DNA from: Pseudobacteriovorax antillogorgiicola
GTDB taxonomy: Bacteria; Bdellovibrionota_B; Oligoflexia; Oligoflexales; Oligoflexaceae
Direction: 5' to 3'
NCBI RefSeq assembly: GCF_900177345.1
Contig: NZ_FWZT01000009.1
Span: 1-64,000, forward strand
DNA: 64,000 nucleotides
Part shown: piece after piece, positions 15,271-24,595 of the stretch
Position numbering within the stretch: position 1 is the stretch's first letter
Layout of the letters: each line of letters begins with the position of its first letter
Made by a program: the position numbers and the translations under genes
The notes under the pieces: model-generated
Told to the model about the DNA's origin: nothing
Database searches by the model: none
The model's input: only the letters and a program-made list of their open reading frames with translations

Positions 15271-16485
15271 ATGGAACGATTCATGAGCTTTTTAGGCCTC
15301 TTTGTGATGATGGGGATCGCATGGTCGCTATCAAGCAATCGCAAGAAGATGGATTTTCGAGTCATCGGCGGTGGTATTGCTCTTCAGTTCGTCCTAGCCT
15401 TCGTTATCATGAAAACAGGTTTTGGAAAGTCGTTTTTCATTTGGTCGAAAGACCTGGTCACAGCAATTATCGAAATGTCCGACGCGGGAGCGGAATTTCT
15501 TTTTGGAGCGTCCTACAAAGATCACTTTTTTGCCTTCAAAGTTTTGCCAACAATCATATTCGCATCGACTCTATCTTATATTCTGTTCTATCTCGGCGTG
15601 ATGCAGAAGGTGGTGGAAGGCTTGGCTTGGGTTATGAAAAAAGTCATGAATATTTCCGGTGCCGAATCTCTTGTCACAGCTGCCAACGTTTTTATTGGTC
15701 AAACAGAAGCTCCGTTATTCATCAAGCCGTATCTCAAATCTATGACCCAGTCCGAGATTATGGTGATGATGACTGGTGGCATGGCGACGGTTGCCGGTGG
15801 AGTCCTTGCAGCCTACGTAGGCTTTGGGGTGTCCGCTGGTCATTTGCTTGCTGCTTCGATCATGTCAGCTCCAGCAGCTATTGTTCTTGCTAAGATTATG
15901 TTTCCAGAAACGGAAATCTCACCCACGTTAGGAACAGTTCGTATTACCCTTGAAAAAGACGAAGTGAACGTTTTCGAAGCTGCTTGCAAGGGAGCTGCTG
16001 AAGGCTTAAAACTTGCTTTAAATGTCGGTGCCATGCTGATCGCCTTCATTTCCCTAGTCAAGCTTATCAATGTTGGTCTCGGAGAGATTGGAAACTTATT
16101 TGGCTGGACCATCAGTCTTGAAATCCTGCTGGGATTTATTTTTCAACCTCTAGCATTCTTTATGGGGATTAGCTGGGAAGAGAGCTTTATCGTCGGTCAG
16201 ATGCTCGGTACAAAGGTTGTCGTAAACGAATTTTTATCATTCATTCAGCTCGGAGAATATATCAACGGCGATAAAGTTGGCCAGCTTTCGGAAAGAGCCA
16301 TCACCATCACAACCTATGCTCTTTGTGGATTCGCAAACTTTTCGTCGATTGCCATTCAGGTGGGTGGTATCGGGGCGATCGAGCCAGGACGCAAGAAAGA
16401 CTTCGCACGCCATGGACTGAAGGCAATGATCGGCGGTACCCTTGCTGCCTTTATGACAGCATGTATCGCGGGAATGATTTTATGA
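15271..16485 (+). CDS. nupC: Concentrative nucleoside transporter (CNT/NupC family)
   Basis: Inner-membrane symporter of 404 residues that takes up nucleosides with protons or sodium. Family hallmarks are visible: GQTEAPLFIKPYL (nucleoside-binding segment), MTGGMATVAGGVLAAYVGFG, and the C-terminal TKVVVNEFLSF and YALCGFANFSSIAIQVGGIG. Length is normal for bacterial CNTs. GGAG lies seven bases before the ATG. The stop overlaps the globin start by ATGA, so the two are translationally coupled. Confidence 0.95.
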   Translation: MERFMSFLGLFVMMGIAWSLSSNRKKMDFRVIGGGIALQFVLAFVIMKTGFGKSFFIWSKDLVTAIIEMSDAGAEFLFGASYKDHFFAFKVLPTIIFASTLSYILFYLGVMQKVVEGLAWVMKKVMNISGAESLVTAANVFIGQTEAPLFIKPYLKSMTQSEIMVMMTGGMATVAGGVLAAYVGFGVSAGHLLAASIMSAPAAIVLAKIMFPETEISPTLGTVRITLEKDEVNVFEAACKGAAEGLKLALNVGAMLIAFISLVKLINVGLGEIGNLFGWTISLEILLGFIFQPLAFFMGISWEESFIVGQMLGTKVVVNEFLSFIQLGEYINGDKVGQLSERAITITTYALCGFANFSSIAIQVGGIGAIEPGRKKDFARHGLKAMIGGTLAAFMTACIAGMIL

Positions 16486-16952
16486 AACAGAAGAAAGATT
16501 TTTTCCGCTCCAAAAATGACCCGCTTCATATCCCACCAGGAGGTCCCGGAGCCTCCCCTTCACCGCCCCGAGTGTACGACCAAATGGGGGAGCAGAGTAT
16601 CCAGCTGATGCTAAAAGACTTTTACAAGTTGCTAGGCTCATCTGAGATCGCACCAATGTTTCCGCAAGAGCTAGAGCAAGCTGCGGCTAAGTCCGCCTTA
16701 TTCTTTATTGGCTTACTTGGTGGGCCACCTCTCTATCACCAAACGTACGGCCCCCCTCGGATGCGTATGCGTCATTTGCCTTTTAAGATTACTGAATCAC
16801 ATCGCCAAGTTTGGCTAGCATGCTTTTACAAGGTTCTAGAAAACTCGGAGCGCTATCGGTTCCCCGATCAGGAAATTCCCGCTTTTAAGGCATTTTTAGA
16901 GGGGTTTTCTGGCTGGATGGTGAATAGTGAAGACACCGCAATGCCTAGCTAG
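16482..16952 (+). CDS. Truncated haemoglobin, group II
   Basis: A 156-residue heme protein, with a Pro/Gly-rich N-terminal extension of about 35 residues. The globin core shows DFYKLLGSS (helix B region), LGGPPLYHQTYGPPRMRMRH with the proximal His and the TrpG8 block ESHRQVWLACFYKVL. Group II truncated globins bind oxygen or nitric oxide. It starts inside the stop of the nucleoside transporter gene (ATGA). The pairing with a nucleoside transporter is unexpected. Its TAG stop shares bases with the stop of the convergent gene. Confidence 0.9.
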   Translation: MKQKKDFFRSKNDPLHIPPGGPGASPSPPRVYDQMGEQSIQLMLKDFYKLLGSSEIAPMFPQELEQAAAKSALFFIGLLGGPPLYHQTYGPPRMRMRHLPFKITESHRQVWLACFYKVLENSERYRFPDQEIPAFKAFLEGFSGWMVNSEDTAMPS

Positions 16953-17646
16953 CCTTTGGGGTATGAGCTTGTCGGCTAACCTGTACCAACTGATCGAGAA
17001 GTTCACTCATCTTTGTTAGCGAGGCTCCATGAGCTGTCTGTCCTGCTGCGAGTTCCCGACTTTCGTCAGATCCTTCAGCCAGCATTTTCACTAGCCGCGC
17101 GCTGGCTTGGCTATTCTGCCGATGACTGGCTAATGCCTTGTGGCAATGCTCGGAAAGCTGATTTAGAATTTGGATCAATGATGAGCCGTCCTCTTGAAAG
17201 GAATCAAGCTGGGCCATCTCGGTGGCTAGTTTGCCATTGGCGAGGCGCATTCTCTTGGTGAGGACTGCCGCAGCTCCTTTGTAGAAGCCGCTCGCAAGAG
17301 CGGAGTCTTGTTTAAGCCGAGCTTCGAATTTTTCCTTGTGCACAAAAATAAGCTTTGTTTGATCCACTGCAGCTCGAATGGTTGCCGAAGCCTTGGCTTG
17401 ATCGATCAACGACATTTCACCAAAGACTTCACCTTCGGGAAACTGGAATGTGGGCTCTTTATCATTGCCGACAAATATATCAACTTTACCGGCCACTAGG
17501 ATGAATAAGCCAGGAGTTGGCTCATCCCGAAGTAAGATAGGTTGACCCTGATCCTTCACGATGAGCTGTGAGCATTCGTTCAAATGATGAGCGAGGTCTT
17601 GATCAACATACTTAAAGATTGGGATTTCGGTCAACTTTACTTTCAT
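16945..17646 (-). CDS. Cyclic nucleotide-binding domain protein
   Basis: A 233-residue cytoplasmic protein. The first 120 residues form a cNMP-binding (CAP_ED) domain: RDEPTPGLFILVAGKVDIF, FPEGEVFGEMSLIDQAKASATIRA (phosphate-binding cassette with Gly-Glu and a basic residue further on) and KLIFVHKEKFEARL. The C-terminal part is a long helix without a helix-turn-helix, so it is unlikely to be a CRP-type transcription factor. The start at 17646 gives MKVKLTEIPIFK; it lies one base after the stop of the mltD-like gene, so the two are co-transcribed. Output is unknown. Confidence 0.85.
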   Translation of the reverse strand: MKVKLTEIPIFKYVDQDLAHHLNECSQLIVKDQGQPILLRDEPTPGLFILVAGKVDIFVGNDKEPTFQFPEGEVFGEMSLIDQAKASATIRAAVDQTKLIFVHKEKFEARLKQDSALASGFYKGAAAVLTKRMRLANGKLATEMAQLDSFQEDGSSLIQILNQLSEHCHKALASHRQNSQASARLVKMLAEGSDESRELAAGQTAHGASLTKMSELLDQLVQVSRQAHTPKAS

Positions 17647-17647
17647 G

Positions 17648-19006
17648 TCAGCCCCTAGGTCTAACTTTAAGTATCTGACCAGCATAGATGCGGGTCGACT
17701 TTAGATTATTCAGACGTTTGATATTTCGGACACTGGTATTAAACTTTCGTGCAATAAGATTTAAGTTATCACCGCGACGGACTCGATATCGTTCAGTACT
17801 TTTGCTGTCACGAATGATAAGTCGGCTCCCTGCATAGATACGGTTTGAGCGGAGACCGTTTCGTGCCTTCAATTGTCTGATTGTAAGACCGTAGCGTCGA
17901 GAGATGGATGCCAAGGTTTCGCCCCGTCTCACGCGATGATAGCGTCTTGCCACCTTGCGTTGAGAAGATGATATTTTGAGTCGGTGAGTCTTGAGCCCAT
18001 CTTGGACGGCTAGCACTTGCGCGCGCTCGTATTCAGGAACCCAAAGGCGGTATTCTTTAAGGCCTGGGGGGGTCATGTTGCGTCGGATATGAGGGTTGTT
18101 TTCTTTAAGCTCTTTTAGCGACACGCCGCTTAGTTTAGCTATTTGGTCAAGCTTGACTGGAGACGGGACCTTGACGCTGACGAGTGGTGGAATATCTGTG
18201 GCTGGTTCGATAGTAAACCCATATTTTTCGGGGTTGCTACCAATAGTTAGCGCCGCTAGGAATTTAGGGATATAGTTCATGGTTTCATCAGGGAGGTAGT
18301 TGCCTCGGGCAAGCTGCCAAAAGTCCCTCGTCTTCGCTTTCATAATAGCCCGCAAAATTCTTAGCTCCCCTGCATTGTAAGCTGCCATTGCCAGGTACCA
18401 AGAGTCGAAGACATTATTTAGATCATTCAGATACATGGATGCTGAAATGGTGGCACGAATTGGATCGCGGCGTTCGTCCACGTAGCGATCAATGCGGAGA
18501 CCGTAGCGTTTGCCAGTTCCAGCAATAAACTGCCAAAGGCCTAAAGCCTTGGCATGGGAGTAAGCGTGAGTGCTGAATCCACTTTCGATCATTGCTAGGT
18601 AGTAGAGTTCGGTGGGAACTCCCTGGTCGCGCAGTGTAGTTATGATCATAGGTTTAAAACGTTCCCCGCGATTAAGATAGCGCTGAAACATATCCCGGTG
18701 GCTGCCCGTAAAGACTTCGATCCAACGCTGAACTTCGGCGTTGATCTCTAGCGGAATGCCTTGCTCCAATGACTCATTAATTTCATCTTTTTCGGTGCCA
18801 ATGGGGGGAGGAGGCTCTGTCCTTGGTTTCTCAACGGTGGATTCAATCACTTCATCGATCTCATCGGGGACAACTTCGGGCTCGTCACCGTGCAACTCTT
18901 GAGGCTTCTCTAAAAAGGGCTCCATCGGCTGACTATCGAGCTGGGAAGTGCAGGAAAAGTGGGTCAATAATAGGAATGGGCTGATAATCTGTAAACTATG
19001 CTTCAT
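17648..19006 (-). CDS. mltD: MltD-like lytic transglycosylase with two LysM repeats
   Basis: Peptidoglycan-cleaving lipoprotein of 452 residues (lipid Cys near residue 19, THFSC). An acidic Pro-rich linker precedes the SLT domain with the catalytic Glu in AMIESGFSTHAYSHAKALG, then GLWQFIAGTGKRYGL and AMAAYNAGE. Two C-terminal LysM repeats (YHRVRRGETLASISRRYG; RYRVRRGDNLNLIARKFN) anchor it to the wall. This order matches MltD. It is followed within one base by a cyclic-nucleotide-binding protein gene. Confidence 0.93.
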   Translation of the reverse strand: MKHSLQIISPFLLLTHFSCTSQLDSQPMEPFLEKPQELHGDEPEVVPDEIDEVIESTVEKPRTEPPPPIGTEKDEINESLEQGIPLEINAEVQRWIEVFTGSHRDMFQRYLNRGERFKPMIITTLRDQGVPTELYYLAMIESGFSTHAYSHAKALGLWQFIAGTGKRYGLRIDRYVDERRDPIRATISASMYLNDLNNVFDSWYLAMAAYNAGELRILRAIMKAKTRDFWQLARGNYLPDETMNYIPKFLAALTIGSNPEKYGFTIEPATDIPPLVSVKVPSPVKLDQIAKLSGVSLKELKENNPHIRRNMTPPGLKEYRLWVPEYERAQVLAVQDGLKTHRLKISSSQRKVARRYHRVRRGETLASISRRYGLTIRQLKARNGLRSNRIYAGSRLIIRDSKSTERYRVRRGDNLNLIARKFNTSVRNIKRLNNLKSTRIYAGQILKVRPRG

Positions 19007-19338
19007 GTCACGCTCTTTAGTTGTGGCATTACGACTAAACTCGCCATTTTTGCTGGCGATCTTACCAACCTACAAACATCTGAAATCTAAGACAAGCCAT
19101 AGTTGAAGTGTCCATTAGGTCGTCTAGGTAGGATTGGCTTGATAGCAATCATTATACAACGTTTTGAGCTAGTGATCACGCCCTGCCGGGGTCAAGGCTT
19201 GGAAACCTTGCTATTAAAGGCTTGTAGGGCTCTCAGAGATTGATAGGGAATCGCGACATAGGCACACTAGCTATCGCAAATCCACAAAAAAGCTGCTAAA
19301 GAATGCCGATCTTGACCAATGTACAAAGGAGCCACAGA
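19007..19338. other. Intergenic region, divergent promoters expected
   Basis: About 330 bases between mltD (minus) and the TSUP permease (plus). TCGCCA-TTTTTGC-TGGCGA near 19040 is a small perfect hairpin. No gene or known RNA is visible. Confidence 0.4.
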
Positions 19339-20103
19339 TTGGAGCTTTCGTTTCTTGAACTTGGCGTTATGTTCGCTCTCATCGGTTTTGCTGGCTTCGT
19401 GGATTCCATTGCGGGGGGCGGTGGGATGATTACGATTCCTACTTACCTGGCTCTTGGTGTTCCCCCAGATCTCGTGCTGGGGACTAATAAAACGGTTAGT
19501 ACAACCGGGACTAGCATCGCTGTTTTTCGATTTGCAAAAAACAAGGCAATCCTCTGGAAGCTGATGGCCGGTGCCATTGTGCTATCGATGCTGGGTTCCT
19601 ACATCGGGGCAAGCCTTTCGAAGTATCTCTCTCGTTCCATGATGACGGGAATCCTTCTTGTGGTCATTCCAGCGATTCTTCTAATCCAGCGAAAAATTGA
19701 TATCCGAGCCAAGGCTTCCGAAGGCGTTAAGGGTTTCGATCGAACCCTGGCTATCAAGGCCGCTGTGATTGGTTTTGTCATAGGTGGCTATGATGGGCTA
19801 TTTGGTCCTGGCACGGGAACTTTTTTGTTAATAGCTTTTGTCCTCTTTGTAAATATGGACTATCGCCAGGCTAGTGCCAATGGACGAATTATCAACTATA
19901 TCTCAAATCTTTCTGCCTTTTTTGTCTTTCTATATGAGGGGCGCATCTACTGGCCTGTGGTGGGTGTGGCCCTAATTGCTGCTATGATCGGCAACTACCT
20001 GGGCAGCGGGATGGTTTTGAATAACGCTGAGAAAGTCGTTCGGCCTGTTTTTCAGGTGGTTTTGATCGCGCTCCTGGCGAAGTGTGTTTATGATCTCATT
20101 TGA
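19339..20103 (+). CDS. TSUP (TauE/SafE) family permease
   Basis: A 254-residue inner-membrane protein with about eight helices. Both family repeats are present: GFVDSIAGGGGMITIPTYLALG with GTNKTVSTTGT, and GGYDGLFGPGTGTFLLIAF with NGRIINYISNL. These proteins export or take up sulfite, sulfonates or other small anions; the substrate here is unknown. The TTG at 19339 is preferred as start because AAAGGAG lies seven bases upstream; an ATG at 19303 in the same frame has no ribosome site. Confidence 0.9.
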   Translation: MELSFLELGVMFALIGFAGFVDSIAGGGGMITIPTYLALGVPPDLVLGTNKTVSTTGTSIAVFRFAKNKAILWKLMAGAIVLSMLGSYIGASLSKYLSRSMMTGILLVVIPAILLIQRKIDIRAKASEGVKGFDRTLAIKAAVIGFVIGGYDGLFGPGTGTFLLIAFVLFVNMDYRQASANGRIINYISNLSAFFVFLYEGRIYWPVVGVALIAAMIGNYLGSGMVLNNAEKVVRPVFQVVLIALLAKCVYDLI

Positions 20104-20159
20104 CGTCTCGTCGATAGAAACTCATTTGGGGTAATCACTCTCTTATGCTTTTCAATCAG

Positions 20160-21197
20160 CTAGATCAGAGTTTGCTCATGAAGGAAACTCAAAATACGAT
20201 TAAGATAGAGGTTACGAATCGACTCAGCTTCCAGAAATATCTCATGCTTAGAGCTTGGAATTGATACCAGCTCGCATTGGGGAGCCCGTTCGCACAGCTC
20301 TTCTTGAGGAACGTTCTGCACCCAGCTATCAAGCTCCGCTTGCAACAAAAGAATGGGCTTGGTCATCTTTCTGATTTGCTCATCATCGTTGATCTCACGA
20401 ATCCCCTGAAACGCTGCATTGATATAGCCTACGGTCACACCGCCTCGCTGCATTTTGCTCAGGTCGGGCCTAAAGAAGGTGCTACGATGGTAGTCGAAGC
20501 GCAGTCGGGATGAAGTGTTCGCTGTTTCGTAGTTCCAATCGTCTTTGGGAAGCTCTTGGCCAGGGGCTAGGAATGTGTTCAATCCAGCGAGTTCAGCAAC
20601 TTTTGCCATGATCTGAGCTAGCCATTCTGGAAACGGTGTGGTTTTAATTCGGATCATGGGAGCGCTGAGAATACTTCCGTCCACAAGATTGGGGTACCGT
20701 TGTAAAAAACTAGTGGTGACAGCGCCACCGACCGAATGCCCCAAAATAAAAAGTGGTTGCTTAGCCTGTGGCCTGATCGTTTCAACAAATGTCTTTAAGT
20801 CTTCGACGTAGTGGTTAAAGTCTTCTACATAGACGGATTGGTCTTTTAGCAAATAGGAACTGCCATGGCCTCTCTGGTTAAACATGAATACTGAATAAGA
20901 GCTTTGGTAGAGGTCGTAGATCAGCTCCTGGTACTTATAGTAGTTCCCTGTATAACCGTGAACAATGAACACAGAGCCCCGTGCTTCGGGGTGGCGGAAA
21001 GCCTTGTATTCAAGCTGAACCGCTTGATCTTGATAAGGCTGGGCTTCAAAGTGTTGGACAGGTGCTGATGCAAACAGTGCTTCGAACTGCCTAACTTTGT
21101 CTTTGTATTCTTGTTCGCTAAGATCGATGATCTGAGCTGGTGCGGTCCCGCAAATAATCAGCGCCAACCATACGAGAGTAAGCCGTAGAGCTTCCAT
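20160..21197 (-). CDS. Secreted alpha/beta hydrolase (lysophospholipase-like)
   Basis: A 345-residue hydrolase with a signal peptide (about 21 residues). FIVHGYTGNYYKYQEL is the oxyanion region, FNQRGHGSS a typical block of monoglyceride-lipase/PldB proteins, and the nucleophile lies in LGHSVGGA. Asp in LLQAELDSWV and His in SSKHEIFLE complete the triad. Paralog of 37552-38553 with the same layout, including a matching block after the nucleophile (LSAPMIRIKTTPFPEWLAQI). Probably acts on lipids in the periplasm or outside. Confidence 0.9.
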   Translation of the reverse strand: MEALRLTLVWLALIICGTAPAQIIDLSEQEYKDKVRQFEALFASAPVQHFEAQPYQDQAVQLEYKAFRHPEARGSVFIVHGYTGNYYKYQELIYDLYQSSYSVFMFNQRGHGSSYLLKDQSVYVEDFNHYVEDLKTFVETIRPQAKQPLFILGHSVGGAVTTSFLQRYPNLVDGSILSAPMIRIKTTPFPEWLAQIMAKVAELAGLNTFLAPGQELPKDDWNYETANTSSRLRFDYHRSTFFRPDLSKMQRGGVTVGYINAAFQGIREINDDEQIRKMTKPILLLQAELDSWVQNVPQEELCERAPQCELVSIPSSKHEIFLEAESIRNLYLNRILSFLHEQTLI

Positions 21198-21301
21198 GGT
21201 TCTCCCTGGTTTAATGTGTCATTTAAGCAGGAATTGCTCGATAGACCACGATCATAACAGGCTCGTAGGACTTGATGAAGATATTTTTCTTTAGATCATA
21301 A

Positions 21302-21330
21302 GAAAAAGAGGCATTTGAGCCTCTCTTTCT
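21302..21330 (-). terminator. Rho-independent terminator of the pullulanase gene
   Basis: On the minus strand AGAGGC pairs with GCCTCT around a six-base loop and is followed by TTTTTC. It starts 20 bases after the stop. The A-rich flank could also make it work on the other strand. Confidence 0.75.
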
Positions 21331-21349
21331 AGTGCTAAATAGCACGTAG

Positions 21350-24304
21350 TTAGGGGCGGTAGAGGAGCGTCACGGCAGTTCCAGCGGCTTTGATAACTCC
21401 TTGCACGGGGCGGTCACGGGTGGAGATGCCTTGCTCAATCGCCGCTGTCCAAAGGCCAGGCGGCAGGATGTAATCCCTGTCAGGCCCGGAGTTGAGTAAG
21501 ATCAACAGCTCATGTCTAGAGGTGCCATCCCCCCGGATCGAGACCTCAATCAAGCCATAGCCGCGGTCATAGACCCTAACAGCTTGGTTTATCTCATCTT
21601 CAGTTCCTAGGCGTAGGCCTTCAAATCGCTTGCGATTGTGGATGACATGGCGATACATGTCAAACACGGGCCAATGTTCAGCCTTCCGTCTCCAATCAAT
21701 ACGGTTAATCAAGTCTCCAGCCTGGTAGCTATTGGCGACACCGTTCTTGCTTCTAAGCAGTTCCGCTCCGCTGTGAATGAACGGTACTCCCTGGGACATC
21801 AGGACGATACTATTTGCGAAGGCAGAAATTCTAGCCTTATAGCCCGTCGAGATAAAGCGACCCTGGCTTACAGCCCATGCACTAATCTTGTCATAGAGAG
21901 TCAGGTTATCATGGGACGAAACATAGTTGATGGTTTGTGCAGGGTCGATTGCGAATTCGCTGGCGAGATAGTTGCTGCGACCAATGCTCCCTCTGAGGCC
22001 GTTCATGATCGTTCGGCTGCTCGTAATTTGATTGAATGCGAAGCCGCCGCCGCCTCCCCAGTCGTTAAATCCCTTGATGGCTTCCCGGAAAGGAAAATTA
22101 AAGCCCCCGAAATGGGAGAATCGTCCCTGACGGTCAAACATTTGAGGCATGTGATAGAGTCGGAAGTGATCTGGATTCGGATCATCGAGGGCAGTCCATG
22201 GTTCGCCATAAAGCAGAAGTTTCTTGTCTGGAAATCGCTCTTGTAACGCGGTAGCCCAGCGACTGATGATCTGGTGGTCGAAGACACCGGCTAGATCAAA
22301 TCGAAAGCCATCCACGTGATAGGTTTCAATCCAATAAATAAGGGAGTCCAAAATAAACTGGTCTACCATGGGGTTGCGGCTGGGGTCGACAGTGTTACCT
22401 GTGCCAGTGAGCTGATAGCCAAAGCCTTCCTCATCTTGAAGAAAGTATTGGCCAGTGATGTCGCCAAGTACTTTTTCTCCTTCGTCGGTTTCACGCCAAG
22501 GCCTTACCCAGGTATGGTTGTAAACAACATCCATGACAACTGAGATACCGGCTTTATGAAATTCGTTGACCATAGTCTGGAACTCTTGCACACGGAATTC
22601 ATAGTCGTCGGGGCGGAGGCTATAGCGTTCTTCAGGAATATTGAAGTTTTCTGGGTCATAGCCCCAGTTATAGCAACTATCAGAGTTTTGAGGATCTTTC
22701 GCCGAGCATGTAGCGTAGTCGAATACTGGCAGAAGCTGAACGTGGGTGATGCCAAGTTCTTTCAAATGATCGATACCGGTAGAAATTCTTGGATTTTCCT
22801 GAAACCCACCTTTGAATAAGTGAGTTCCTGATTCAACGGCTCCAAGAAAGCGCCCTCTATGGTCTGGATTCACTCCAGAACTTGGGTCCCAGGTAAAATC
22901 ACGAATATTCATTTCATAGATGATCGCGTCTTCCCGCTTGTTGAGATGAGGGCTTCCATGCCAGCCGCCCTCTGGTTCGATACCGCTAGTATTCATCACA
23001 ATATTAAAGTCTGTGCCTGGCTGCACCATGGTTCCGTAGGGGTCTCGGACTGTAACACCATCGATCACAAAGTTATAAGGCTTGAGCTTGTAGTCTCCGG
23101 CTACAGTCACGGCCCAGATACCTGGCTTATTAACAGCATCACCGATGTAGCCCATTGGAATCGTGCGCCCATCGAGCCAGAGTTCTACGGAGCTTCTGTC
23201 AGGAGACCAGATGGAAAATGTTGTTTCATTGGTGGAGTATACTGCTCCCAGCTTCTTAAACTTACTAGGATCTCCAGCCCAAAAATGAAAGCAGCGATTG
23301 TGCCCATAATTTTCAGCAGTGAGGGCGGCTAGGCAGAGGTCAACTTCGCCTTGCTTAGTGATTGCCGGACCTATAGATATGGACTGAGACGATGAGGCCA
23401 TGGGGTCTGTTGCTTGGGCCAAGCGGCCTTCAAGATTGTAGAAGAGTTGCGTATTCTCAGCTCCCTGACTACGAATCCTTACCGTTGCCTGACTCGCATA
23501 AATCGGCCCTCCGGGTGCTTCCACCACAGCTCTTAGGGGCTTGAAGAATGCAGGGCAGTTGTTGGGCGAATCCCAACGACCATCAATGACCTTATTTGAT
23601 GGATCCCCTAGATAGCGATTGTAGGCCAGAAAACAGCCGTTACCATGGATCATATCACGAGTCTGTTCACCACGATCAGGGTTGCTGAACACCATCCTAA
23701 CTGGCTGGGGTTTCAGCGGGGTATCAGGAAACTCCTGATGATTATCAAAGCGCGGCAGCTTTGCCTTAAACCAACCCGGCATCCCTTCAACAGCTTCCAT
23801 AGCAGGGCCAGGCCAGGCCCCCAAGCTTTGACTGAACGCAGCTGGCCACGGCTCTCCCGTGGGATCACGGCCTGTGATATCCGCGCCGCCTTGTAAGTAC
23901 CAATACCAGATGTGCGCCTTTTGCCAATTTCTTGGAGCCTGGAGGTAAATTTCGAAAGGCTTAGCTACCACCGACAGGCTAAATTCCGCTTCCATACCAA
24001 GGTCAGGTGCTATTGCTTTGATTCTGGCATCTCCTTCGCCAAGTCCTTTCACCCAGCCATCTTTAGAGACGCTAGCGAGACTTGGGGTTAGGGACTGCCA
24101 TTCCACCTTGCCTCTAAAAAAATAGCTCGTACCATTGTCACGGAGGCTAATCACCCGCAGGCGCTGGCTTTGGTCGAGACCTAGCGCAGCCACTCGGCTG
24201 GGTTCGATCGCTATCCGAAATGCTTGTGACTGGCCCCATACGGTGCCTACCAACCCAAATAATTGGCAAAAAAGTATCCATCGTCGCAAAGGCTTACTCA
24301 ACAT
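21350..24304 (-). CDS. pulA: Secreted pullulanase-type GH13 enzyme
   Basis: A debranching enzyme of 984 residues cutting alpha-1,6 bonds in pullulan, starch or glycogen outside the cytoplasm. A signal peptide is followed by a BIG2/Ig-like domain (about residues 25-110), a starch-binding module of CBM25/26 type (HIWYWYLQGG, AWPGPAM), a beta-rich segment, a CBM48-like domain and the GH13 barrel. The barrel has YNWGYDP (pullulanase signature), MDVVYNHTW, DGFRFDLAG (nucleophile Asp), LLYGEPW (acid/base Glu) and SSHDNLTLYD. The start at 24304 is chosen for AAGGGG six bases upstream; two ATGs lie 5 and 18 codons earlier. Confidence 0.93.
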   Translation of the reverse strand: MLSKPLRRWILFCQLFGLVGTVWGQSQAFRIAIEPSRVAALGLDQSQRLRVISLRDNGTSYFFRGKVEWQSLTPSLASVSKDGWVKGLGEGDARIKAIAPDLGMEAEFSLSVVAKPFEIYLQAPRNWQKAHIWYWYLQGGADITGRDPTGEPWPAAFSQSLGAWPGPAMEAVEGMPGWFKAKLPRFDNHQEFPDTPLKPQPVRMVFSNPDRGEQTRDMIHGNGCFLAYNRYLGDPSNKVIDGRWDSPNNCPAFFKPLRAVVEAPGGPIYASQATVRIRSQGAENTQLFYNLEGRLAQATDPMASSSQSISIGPAITKQGEVDLCLAALTAENYGHNRCFHFWAGDPSKFKKLGAVYSTNETTFSIWSPDRSSVELWLDGRTIPMGYIGDAVNKPGIWAVTVAGDYKLKPYNFVIDGVTVRDPYGTMVQPGTDFNIVMNTSGIEPEGGWHGSPHLNKREDAIIYEMNIRDFTWDPSSGVNPDHRGRFLGAVESGTHLFKGGFQENPRISTGIDHLKELGITHVQLLPVFDYATCSAKDPQNSDSCYNWGYDPENFNIPEERYSLRPDDYEFRVQEFQTMVNEFHKAGISVVMDVVYNHTWVRPWRETDEGEKVLGDITGQYFLQDEEGFGYQLTGTGNTVDPSRNPMVDQFILDSLIYWIETYHVDGFRFDLAGVFDHQIISRWATALQERFPDKKLLLYGEPWTALDDPNPDHFRLYHMPQMFDRQGRFSHFGGFNFPFREAIKGFNDWGGGGGFAFNQITSSRTIMNGLRGSIGRSNYLASEFAIDPAQTINYVSSHDNLTLYDKISAWAVSQGRFISTGYKARISAFANSIVLMSQGVPFIHSGAELLRSKNGVANSYQAGDLINRIDWRRKAEHWPVFDMYRHVIHNRKRFEGLRLGTEDEINQAVRVYDRGYGLIEVSIRGDGTSRHELLILLNSGPDRDYILPPGLWTAAIEQGISTRDRPVQGVIKAAGTAVTLLYRP

Positions 24305-24595
24305 CTTGAACCCCTTCATGATGAAACGTGAAGATTGCAATTGAAAAATTTTTCGCATTATTGAGAAATTCGAAATCGGAATGCAATAGAGGAGTGGCTG
24401 ACTTTAGAATACTTAAGTGCGCCATAGCTTGTCCCTTCAAGGCAGACCTTCCCCTTAAAGACCTTGAGAAACTACCGTGTGGAAGTACGTACTTATGAGG
24501 GACTATTTTTTGATGACTTGCCAATTTGTAGGGGACGAGTATTCTTCCTAGGAATGCTAAAAACTCTATCTAGTGAAAAATGGGCCGGGGGTGTC

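Noticed and set aside
16945-17646. CRP-type transcription factor
   Set aside because: The cNMP domain is present, but the C-terminal part is a long helix without a helix-turn-helix.
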